Assembly (NCBI GenBank): GCA_023379515.1 | Contig: JAMCQQ010000554.1 | Coordinates: forward strand, 1 to 10,554 | Length of the DNA: 10,554 bases | From: Actinomycetota bacterium | GTDB taxonomy: Bacteria > Actinomycetota > Humimicrobiia > Humimicrobiales > Humimicrobiaceae | Direction: 5' to 3' | In this document: one piece after another, positions 1-6,346 of the stretch | Position numbering within the stretch: position 1 is the stretch's first letter | Layout of the letters: every line of letters begins with the position of its first letter | The notes under the pieces: generated by a model | What the model saw: only the letters and a program-made list of their open reading frames with translations | The model's database searches: none | Told to the model about the DNA's origin: nothing | Translations under genes and position numbers: made by a program

Positions 1-1584
1 AAGGGGCGTGAAGCAAGTGAAGAAATAGTAATTGAGTCAATAGAAGTTGCAATTCCGGAAATTTTAAAGATTATCGATGCACAGAAGAAATTTAGGGAAC
101 TTTCAGGATTGGCAAAAAAAGAATTATCAAAATTTGCTTTAAATCAAAACGTTTATAAAAGAGTAGCTGAGCTGGCAGAGTCCAGGATAAATGAAAAACT
201 TAATAGTGTGCTTGAATTTTCACTTAAAGATAATAAAGAAGAGCTGCTTGATAACAGCAAGAGAGGGTATATTTCCGATGAGCTTAAAATTATAAGCAAC
301 GAAGTGACCGAGCTGTTAACTGCTGAATTTCCTGATGATAAAATAAGTATAGATCTTTCATTAAAAGAGCTCGAAAGAGATTTGGTTCGCAAGTTAATTC
401 TGGAGAAAAATATCAGGCCTGACGGCAGAAAGCCTGATGAAATAAGAAAAATTACCTGCGAAGTCGGTCTTTTTCCCAACACTACACATGGCACAGGCCT
501 TTTTACAAGAGGCAAAACACAGGCTCTAACCATTTTGGCTTTAGGTTCCATAAAGGAATCTCAGAAACTTGACAGTCTTGAATCTGAAGAATTTAAAAGA
601 TTTATGCATCATTATAATTTCGCTCCATTTAGTACAGGAGATACTGGCCCAATGAGAGGACCAAAAAGAAGGGAAATCGGTCATGGCGCTCTTGCGGAAC
701 GTGCCTTGGATGCAATGATTCCTGACGAGGATAAATTTCCATATTCACTGAGACTTGTTTCTGAAATACTGGAATCCAATGGTTCAACATCCATGGCAAG
801 TGTCTGCGGAAGCACCTTGGCGCTTATGGATGCAGGGGTACCAATTCTAAGCCCGGTTTCAGGCATTGCCATGGGACTGGTAAAAGGGCAGAATAGTGAA
901 TTTGTGGTATTGTCAGATATCCAGGGAATAGAAGATTTTTACGGGGACATGGACTTTAAAGTTGCCGGAACAAAAAACGGTATAACTGCACTCCAAATGG
1001 ATATGAAAACCAAAGGGATTGAAATAGATATTCTTAAAAAAGCGCTGTATCAGGCTAAAGACGGCAGGTTATTCATTCTTGATAAAATGCTTGAAACATT
1101 ACCGGCACCCAGGGAAAGTCTTTCAAAAATTGCCCCGAAGATTACATCTTTTAAAATACCCAAAGATAAAATCGGGGAAATAATAGGTCCAGGAGGTAAG
1201 AATATAAAGGCGCTTAAAGAAGAATTTAGTCTTGATGAAATTGATATTACTGATTCCAATGGTGAAGGATTGATATCAATTACATGCAATGATGCGCATA
1301 ATATAGAACTTGCCAGAAATAAGATTGAAGCGATGCTCAAAGGTTTTGATGATATTAATGTCGGTGATGAATTTATAGGAACGGTTGTCGGTATTACAAG
1401 TTATGGTGCATTCGTTAATATAATACCAGGAATTGACGGGCTTCTGCATATATCAAAGATAGCAAATCAGAGGGTAAATAAAGTAGAGGATTTCCTGGGC
1501 ATGGGTGAAAAAATAGCAGTAAGAGTATGCAATATTGATAAAAGGGATAGAAAGTTATCTCTTGAAAGATCAGACTTAGAATAA
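1..1584 (+). CDS. pnp: Polyribonucleotide nucleotidyltransferase (PNPase), 5' end missing
   Basis: Phosphorolytic 3'-to-5' exoribonuclease of mRNA decay, a cytoplasmic trimer. The frame is open from base 1, so the gene enters from the left edge; 527 residues are visible, and about 190-200 N-terminal residues (most of the first RNase PH domain) are missing. In visible numbering: end of RNase PH domain 1 and helical linker to about 135; second RNase PH core from RPDGR at about 139, with FTRG, KRREIGHG and SNGSTSMASVCG motifs. The catalytic acid/lysine set of GDMDFK is present (D312, D318, K320, matching E. coli D486, D492, K494). A KH domain with GPGG loop (bases 1186-1197) starts near residue 381, and an S1 RNA-binding domain spans about 453-524. 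There is no long acidic tail. A TTG at 109 is internal, not the start. The M16 peptidase gene follows closely. Identity is certain from whole-length similarity to the E. coli enzyme. Confidence 0.98.
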   Translation, partial: KGREASEEIVIESIEVAIPEILKIIDAQKKFRELSGLAKKELSKFALNQNVYKRVAELAESRINEKLNSVLEFSLKDNKEELLDNSKRGYISDELKIISNEVTELLTAEFPDDKISIDLSLKELERDLVRKLILEKNIRPDGRKPDEIRKITCEVGLFPNTTHGTGLFTRGKTQALTILALGSIKESQKLDSLESEEFKRFMHHYNFAPFSTGDTGPMRGPKRREIGHGALAERALDAMIPDEDKFPYSLRLVSEILESNGSTSMASVCGSTLALMDAGVPILSPVSGIAMGLVKGQNSEFVVLSDIQGIEDFYGDMDFKVAGTKNGITALQMDMKTKGIEIDILKKALYQAKDGRLFILDKMLETLPAPRESLSKIAPKITSFKIPKDKIGEIIGPGGKNIKALKEEFSLDEIDITDSNGEGLISITCNDAHNIELARNKIEAMLKGFDDINVGDEFIGTVVGITSYGAFVNIIPGIDGLLHISKIANQRVNKVEDFLGMGEKIAVRVCNIDKRDRKLSLERSDLE

Positions 1585-1590
1585 GAGAGG
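1585..1590 (+). promoter_or_regulatory. Shine-Dalgarno sequence that decides the M16 peptidase start
   Basis: The purine run GAGAGG lies directly after the pnp TAA stop. It is followed 11 bases later by ATA (1602-1604) in the frame of the M16 peptidase. No ATG, GTG or TTG exists in that frame between the upstream stop at 1563 and the ATG at 2016, so this site is the best guide to where translation begins. The spacing is slightly long but workable. Confidence 0.55.
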
Positions 1591-1601
1591 TTAAAAATAA
1601 A

Positions 1602-2882
1602 ATAGGACCATCTAAAACTTTCAAATTTGAAGATTATGAAATAACCGAGCTTGAAAACGGCCTGAAAATAATCAGCGAAGATATCCCGCACTTTAGATCT
1701 ATTTCTCTTGGATTCTGGGTACAGGCAGGCTCACGCAATGAAAACAATTCAAATAACGGAATCACCCATCTTATAGAACACCTGCTTTTTAAAGGAACCA
1801 AAAAAAGAACCTACAGGGATATTGCTATTGCTTTTGATTCGCTTGGTGCAGAATTCAATGCTTTTACGGACAAGGAAAACAGTTGTTTTTATGCCGACTT
1901 TATAGATACACATATTGGACAATGTCTGGAACTTTTATTTGATGTAATAACAAATCCTTCATTCCTGATTAAAAATATTAAACTTGAAAAGAAAGTCATT
2001 CTTGAAGAAATAAAAATGGTGAAGGATAATCCTTCCGATAATATTTTTAATTATTTCTATGAAACAATTTTCTCCGGACACCCTCTGAGTCTGTCAATAT
2101 TAGGTACGAGAAAATCTCTCAGCAGTTTGGGTGCGAATCAAATAAGCAGTTTTTTTACTGATAATTTCAATCTGGGAGGGGTGGTCATTTCTGCGGCGGG
2201 AAATATAAAACATAAAGACCTTGTAGAAAAAGTAAAACAGAATATTTTAGGGCTCAAAGAAAAGAAATTTTTTCCAAAAGAACCTGCCCCTATCCTGCTG
2301 CCCCGGCCAACGAATATGAAGAAAACATATAAAGGCAATACAGAAGCGAGCCATATATGTTACGGAGGGCTCGGATGTAACAGGTTAAGCAGTGACAGGT
2401 TTGGCCTATCCTTACTTCTTAATATACTTGGAGGCAGCATGAGCAGCAGGTTATTTCAGAAAGTAAGGGAAGAAAAGGGGTTGTCTTATACAATTTTTGC
2501 CAGTGGAACCCACTATATCGATACTGGTTTGATAGCTATTTATGCAGCTGCTTCGCCTAACAATGTATATAAGGTCCTTGACCTTATAAAAAATGAAATT
2601 TCTGATATAAAATTAAACGGAATCAAAAAGGATGAGCTGGAAATAGCTAAGGAGAACACCAAAGGAAACATAGTCTTAGGAGTAGAAGATATAAGCTCAA
2701 GGATGTTCCGCCTGGGTAAGGCATTGCTGATAGATGGAAAAGTATCCTCAATCGATGAAATATTGAAAAAAATCGACAAGGTGAAGCTTGATGATATTGA
2801 CGATATCGTGCACAAATATTTCCAAACTGATAAAATGAATCTGGTAATTGTAGGAAAAACATCTAACGGGAGGCCAAGATGA
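1602..2882 (+). CDS. M16 family zinc peptidase (PepR/YmxG-like), probable ATA start
   Basis: Predicted cytoplasmic M16B zinc metallopeptidase of the processing-peptidase-like family usually found next to pnp; its substrate is not known. Read from 1602 it has 426 residues, close to the family's usual 410-420. The family signature is complete: an ENGLKIISEDIPH opening, inverted zinc motif HLIEH at residues 56-60 (bases 1767-1781), and the third zinc ligand in LEEIKM at E135 (HxxEH-x74-E). The C-terminal half carries GGSMSSRLFQKVREEKGLSY, the conserved R...Y region. The only ATG in frame (2016) would delete the whole zinc site, so the gene must start upstream. The best start is ATA at 1602 behind GAGAGG. 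A base error turning ATG into ATA, or a genuine AUA start, would both fit. The TGA stop overlaps the dapB ATG by 4 bases, suggesting translational coupling. Function as a peptidase is secure; the start is less so. Confidence 0.9.
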   Translation: MGPSKTFKFEDYEITELENGLKIISEDIPHFRSISLGFWVQAGSRNENNSNNGITHLIEHLLFKGTKKRTYRDIAIAFDSLGAEFNAFTDKENSCFYADFIDTHIGQCLELLFDVITNPSFLIKNIKLEKKVILEEIKMVKDNPSDNIFNYFYETIFSGHPLSLSILGTRKSLSSLGANQISSFFTDNFNLGGVVISAAGNIKHKDLVEKVKQNILGLKEKKFFPKEPAPILLPRPTNMKKTYKGNTEASHICYGGLGCNRLSSDRFGLSLLLNILGGSMSSRLFQKVREEKGLSYTIFASGTHYIDTGLIAIYAAASPNNVYKVLDLIKNEISDIKLNGIKKDELEIAKENTKGNIVLGVEDISSRMFRLGKALLIDGKVSSIDEILKKIDKVKLDDIDDIVHKYFQTDKMNLVIVGKTSNGRPR

Positions 2883-3676
2883 AGAAAATAGCCATGTTTG
2901 GTATTTGCGGAAAAATGGGAACTTCCATGACAAAAGAATTGCTTAAGGAAGAGGACCTGGAGGTTGTTTGCGGTTTTGATAAATTAAATACCGAAAAAGA
3001 CATGGGTTATATCCTGGGAATCGGCGAAAATGATAAAAAAATTTTTAACAGATACGAAGAAGTAAGGAACTTAAATCCTGATCTTATCGTTGATTTTACT
3101 AATGCCGAAGCTGCTTCGGCAACAGTTACCTGGGCCCTGGATGAAGGAATGGACATTATTGTCGGCACGACAGGTTTTAAAAAAGATGAACTTGTAAAAA
3201 TAGAGAAAAGAGCAAATAAATCTTCAAGCAAGGTTTTTATTGTTCCTAATTTTTCAATAGGTGCAGTATTGATGATTAAAATATCACAAATGATTGCAAA
3301 ATATTTTGACGGCTGTGAGATTATTGAGCTTCATCATGATAAGAAAAAAGATGCACCTTCGGGAACTTCAATATCTACGGCACAGCAAATTTCACAAGCC
3401 AAAGAATTTAATTCAGCCAGATTAAAAGATGGTGAAATAGAGACAACGGCCGGCAGCAGAGGAGCTTTTTCTGATGGTATTCATATACATAGCATCAGGC
3501 TGCCAGGCCTCCTGGCGCATCAGAATGTAATATTTGGGACTTGCGGCCAGACACTATCGATAAAGCATGACAGTATTGACAGGTCATCTTTTTATCCCGG
3601 CCTGCTTCTGGCAATAAGAAAAATAAATGAATTGCCGAATTATACTTATGGATTAGATAAGATTTTAGATTTATAA
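2879..3676 (+). CDS. dapB: 4-hydroxy-tetrahydrodipicolinate reductase
   Basis: Second committed step of the diaminopimelate/lysine pathway: NAD(P)H-dependent reduction of 4-hydroxy-tetrahydrodipicolinate to tetrahydrodipicolinate, feeding peptidoglycan and lysine. The 265-residue protein is full length. It starts with a Rossmann nucleotide-binding loop (GICGKMG, residues 8-14) and has VGTTGF in the middle. The substrate-binding/catalytic segment is ELHHDKKKDAPSGT, with H152 and K156 matching E. coli H159 and K163. The C-terminal part (IHSIRLPGLLAHQNVIFG) is typical of the dimer/tetramer domain. The ATG overlaps the TGA of the M16 peptidase gene, so translation is probably coupled; there is no separate strong ribosome site. 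dapA follows after 58 bases, placing the two consecutive enzymes together. No frameshift or missing key residue is seen. Confidence 0.97.
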   Translation: MKKIAMFGICGKMGTSMTKELLKEEDLEVVCGFDKLNTEKDMGYILGIGENDKKIFNRYEEVRNLNPDLIVDFTNAEAASATVTWALDEGMDIIVGTTGFKKDELVKIEKRANKSSSKVFIVPNFSIGAVLMIKISQMIAKYFDGCEIIELHHDKKKDAPSGTSISTAQQISQAKEFNSARLKDGEIETTAGSRGAFSDGIHIHSIRLPGLLAHQNVIFGTCGQTLSIKHDSIDRSSFYPGLLLAIRKINELPNYTYGLDKILDL

Positions 3677-3734
3677 TTTTTTTAATTATTTTTACAATTT
3701 ATTAGCGTAGTTTTTAAAAATAGGGAGGTGCAAA
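3677..3734 (+). promoter_or_regulatory. dapB-dapA intergenic leader with strong Shine-Dalgarno site
   Basis: This 58-base, very AT-rich gap holds the clearest ribosome binding site in the window, GGGAGG at 3723-3728, six bases before the TTG start of dapA. The site supports TTG at 3735 over any later start. A TTTACA at 3691 resembles a -35 box, but no good -10 follows at the right distance, so I do not call a promoter. No hairpin followed by T-run is visible. Confidence 0.7.
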
Positions 3735-4616
3735 TTGATTTTTGGTGAGCTTATTACCGCAATGGTTACGCCATTTGATAAGAATTATAATCTTGATCAG
3801 GATGCAGCTTTAAAGATGATGGAGCATCTGGTAAAAAACGGAAGTGATGGAATTTTAATTTCAGGAACCACTGGTGAATCACCTACGCTTGATGATGAAG
3901 AAAAGATCAAGTTATTTAAACTTGCAGTTAAGAATTTTAAAAATAAGACCAAAATACTGGCAGGGACCGGAACCTATGATACAAAACATTCCGTGGAACT
4001 TTCAAAAGAGGCAGAAAAAATTGGTGTTGATGGTTTGCTGCTTGTAACCCCATACTATAATAAACCAAATCAATTTGGGTTATTTAAGCATTTTGAAAAA
4101 ATAGCCGGTTCAGTAAAGATTCCTGTAATTCTATATAATGTACCTTCCAGGACATCCTGCAATATCAGTGCAAAAACATGTATTGAGCTGTCAAATATAG
4201 AGAATATTATAGGCATAAAAGAAGCAAGCGGTGACTTTAAGCAGATAGCAGAGATAATAAGGGGAACCGGAGAAGACTTTATTGTTTACAGCGGAAATGA
4301 TGGAGATACGCTGCCCATGCTTTCACTTGGTGCCTACGGCGTTATAAGCGTAGCATCCCATATAGTGGGTAACGAAATTAAAAGGATGATTTCAAGTTTT
4401 AAAAATGGTAAAGTTACAGAAGCTGCAAGGCTGCATAACTATCTGCTTGATATTTTCTACGGGATATTTATCACTACAAGTCCGATACCTATTAAAGAAG
4501 CACTCAATCTCTCTGGTGTATATGCGGGCCCGACAAGGTTGCCGCTTTGTGCAATGGGTGAAGAAGAGCTTGCGGCTTTTAAGAAGATACTGTCAAAATA
4601 TAATATAATAAAATAA
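3735..4616 (+). CDS. dapA: 4-hydroxy-tetrahydrodipicolinate synthase
   Basis: First committed enzyme of the diaminopimelate/lysine branch. It condenses pyruvate with aspartate semialdehyde through a Schiff base in a TIM-barrel of the DHDPS/NAL family. The protein is 293 residues, normal length. It begins with the family hallmark GELITAMVTPFD, which together with the GGGAGG site fixes the TTG start. Key residues are visible: GTTGE with T45 and T46, the catalytic tyrosine Y134 in YNVPSRT, and Schiff-base lysine K162 in GIKEASGD, followed by YSGND. Presence of all of these favours true DapA over related aldolases such as NAL or KDG aldolases, and dapB immediately upstream supports it strongly. 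The aspartokinase and semialdehyde dehydrogenase genes that sit nearby in Bacillus are absent from this window. Confidence 0.96.
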   Translation: MIFGELITAMVTPFDKNYNLDQDAALKMMEHLVKNGSDGILISGTTGESPTLDDEEKIKLFKLAVKNFKNKTKILAGTGTYDTKHSVELSKEAEKIGVDGLLLVTPYYNKPNQFGLFKHFEKIAGSVKIPVILYNVPSRTSCNISAKTCIELSNIENIIGIKEASGDFKQIAEIIRGTGEDFIVYSGNDGDTLPMLSLGAYGVISVASHIVGNEIKRMISSFKNGKVTEAARLHNYLLDIFYGIFITTSPIPIKEALNLSGVYAGPTRLPLCAMGEEELAAFKKILSKYNIIK

Positions 4617-4641
4617 AGAAAATAAATTAGCAGACTAAAAC

Positions 4642-6150
4642 ATGGCAAAAAAGAGCAGTTTAAAGATTATATTGCTTGGCGGGTTGAATGAAATCGGAAA
4701 AAACATAATGGTCCTTGAAAAGGACAATTCCATTATAGTTATAGATTGCGGGATTATGTTTCCGGATGATTATATGCCCGGCATTGATTATCTGATCCCT
4801 GACTTCTTTTATCTTAAAAAAAATTCATCAAAAATAAAAGCGCTGATTTTTTCTCATGGCCATGAAGATCATATTGGAGCATTGCCTTATTTATTCAGGG
4901 ATATTAAAGATTGCAGAGCACCGATATATGCAACTAAACTGACCCTTGGCCTGATAAAATCAAAGCTCAATGATAATCAGGACAACGGACAATTCATTTA
5001 CAATGAAATCAATACAGACATAAATCTTCGTATTGGACCTTTTAATATAGAATTTTTCAGGGTAAACCACAGCATACCTGATGGTGTCGGAATGATAATA
5101 AGAACAGATATCGGTACGATTGTCCATACGGGCGATTTTAAATTTGACCAATATCCGATTGACGGAAAATTAACTGAATTTTCAAAAATATCCGAAGCCG
5201 GGAAAGAAGGAGTGCTTGCACTTTTTTGTGACAGTACAAATGCTGAGGAAAAAGGATATACTTTGCCTGAAAGAGATGTCGGAAAGACTTTATATGAAAA
5301 ATTTACTCAGGCCAATAAAAGAATAATCGTTGCAACATTTTCTTCTCACATTCACAGAATTCAGCAAGTCCTTGATGTAGCCAGGCAGCTTGACAAGAAA
5401 GTTGCCGTCGCAGGAAAAACAATGCTAAAAACTTTTAAAATTGCTTCCGAGCTTGGTTATTTAAAAATTCCAGAAGATACAATAATACCTATCACAAAAA
5501 TAGATGAATTTCCTCTAAGAAAGATTGTATTGCTGTCAACAGGCAGCCAGGGAGAACCCTTGTCTGCGCTCAGGAAAATGTCGCTGAACGAGCATACGCG
5601 GGTAAAGATCATGAAAGAAGATATGGTTATAATTTCTGCGTCTCCGATACCGGGAAATGAAAATGCAATATCGAATACCATAAATTTACTGCTGAAGCAG
5701 GGGGCGGATGTTTTTTATGAATCTATTGCAGGGGTCCATGTTTCAGGGCATGCTGCAGGCGAAGAAATAAAAATGATGTTAAATCTCGTTAAACCAAAAT
5801 ATTTCATTCCCATACATGGAGAATGCAAGCACAGGATACAAAATGCAAAACTGGCATATGAAGTGGGGATACCGGCAAGCAGCGTAATTATTGCCCAAAA
5901 TGGCGATGTTCTTAAACTGAATGAAAATTTATGCAGGATTTCAAATAATTTGACTTTGCAGAATATATATATTGATGGTTTTGGCTCAGGAAATACTGAA
6001 GATATTGTGCTCAAAGACAGAAAAGCTCTGTCCAGGAATGGAATTATTTTTATAACTGCGGCCATAAATTCAAAAAAGGCTGAAATAATTATGGAACCTG
6101 ATTTAGTTTTGAAGGGGATTATTTATACAGATAGTTTTGTAGAGATTTAA
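4642..6150 (+). CDS. rnj: Ribonuclease J, C-terminally shortened
   Basis: Metallo-beta-lactamase/beta-CASP ribonuclease (5'-to-3' exo- and endonuclease) for mRNA decay and rRNA maturation. The open frame codes for 502 residues, against about 550-560 for bacterial RNase J. Zinc ligands are all present: HGHEDH at H72-H77, H143 in NHSIPDG, D165 in HTGDFKFD and H392 in PIHGE. The beta-CASP phosphate-binding loop VSGHAAGEE (H370) and the GSQGEP motif are also intact. The protein reaches the small beta domain (YIDGFGSG...VLKDRKALS) and ends at GIIYTDSFVEI, where the C-terminal domain would normally begin. That domain is still recognisable after the stop (see 6151-6324). The catalytic core is complete, and archaeal RNase J proteins work without the C-terminal domain, so activity is plausible. 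No clear Shine-Dalgarno sequence precedes the ATG; the gap to dapA is 25 bases. Confidence 0.95.
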   Translation: MAKKSSLKIILLGGLNEIGKNIMVLEKDNSIIVIDCGIMFPDDYMPGIDYLIPDFFYLKKNSSKIKALIFSHGHEDHIGALPYLFRDIKDCRAPIYATKLTLGLIKSKLNDNQDNGQFIYNEINTDINLRIGPFNIEFFRVNHSIPDGVGMIIRTDIGTIVHTGDFKFDQYPIDGKLTEFSKISEAGKEGVLALFCDSTNAEEKGYTLPERDVGKTLYEKFTQANKRIIVATFSSHIHRIQQVLDVARQLDKKVAVAGKTMLKTFKIASELGYLKIPEDTIIPITKIDEFPLRKIVLLSTGSQGEPLSALRKMSLNEHTRVKIMKEDMVIISASPIPGNENAISNTINLLLKQGADVFYESIAGVHVSGHAAGEEIKMMLNLVKPKYFIPIHGECKHRIQNAKLAYEVGIPASSVIIAQNGDVLKLNENLCRISNNLTLQNIYIDGFGSGNTEDIVLKDRKALSRNGIIFITAAINSKKAEIIMEPDLVLKGIIYTDSFVEI

Positions 6151-6324
6151 CATCATTTTTATTAGCTTGTAAAGGATTTGATATTCAAATGCTTTAAGAA
6201 TAACTTAACAAACAGCAATCTTATGGAAACCAATATAAATGATAATATGGAAAAATTTATTTTAAAAAAAATCAGGATAAAGCCTATAATTATTACTAAA
6301 ATAATAAATTTTAATTTGAATTAA
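6151..6324 (+). pseudogene. Decayed RNase J C-terminal domain, in frame behind two stop codons
   Basis: Reading on in the RNase J frame past the TAA (6148-6150) gives a translation interrupted once more by TAG (6163-6165) and ending at TAA (6322-6324). It lines up without any gap to the last 62 residues of Bacillus RNase J1. The clearest part is FILKKIRIKPIIITKII against FLYEKTKRRPMILPIIM. The total frame from 4642 to 6324 is 560 codons, the standard full length of the enzyme. The conserved TKRRP core has been altered to IRIKP, and GC is about 19% by hand count (33 of 174) against about 37% in genes. Both point to loss of selection. A separate short gene is unlikely: the ATG at 6223 has no ribosome site. 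The remaining gap to ftsK, 6325-6346, is pure AT-rich spacer. Confidence 0.75.
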
Positions 6325-6346
6325 ATTGTCATTTTAAATTATTTAT

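Noticed and set aside
109..111. TTG as the start of pnp
   Set aside because: The same frame is open back to base 1 and codes for typical PNPase sequence (end of the first RNase PH domain), so the gene is simply cut by the window edge.
153..551. 132-codon minus-strand frame within pnp
   Set aside because: Low-complexity Ser/Leu translation opposite well-conserved PNPase sequence; no family features.
2016..2018. ATG as the start of the M16 peptidase
   Set aside because: It lies after the HLIEH zinc motif and the third zinc ligand. The upstream 138 codons are unmistakable M16 sequence in the same frame.
3691..3719. Possible promoter before dapA (TTTACA plus a weak -10)
   Set aside because: The -35 resembles consensus, but the best -10 at proper spacing is TTAAAA, a poor match. 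The implied start would fall on the ribosome site, and such matches are expected in AT-rich DNA.
4405..4608. 67-codon + strand frame overlapping the end of dapA
   Set aside because: Out-of-frame reading of dapA codons; the DapA frame is fully conserved and accounts for the sequence.
6148..6165. Altered genetic code or programmed readthrough of TAA and TAG in RNase J
   Set aside because: TAA and TGA end neighbouring genes normally, two different stops would both have to be read, no stimulating structure is visible, and the downstream domain has lost conserved residues. Decay is simpler.
6223..6324. Independent small gene starting at ATG 6223
   Set aside because: No ribosome site, very low GC, and the translation is the degraded end of the RNase J C-terminal domain.
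6325..6346. Promoter or regulatory RNA in front of ftsK
   Set aside because: Only a short AT-rich spacer; no paired -35/-10 boxes or hairpin could be supported.
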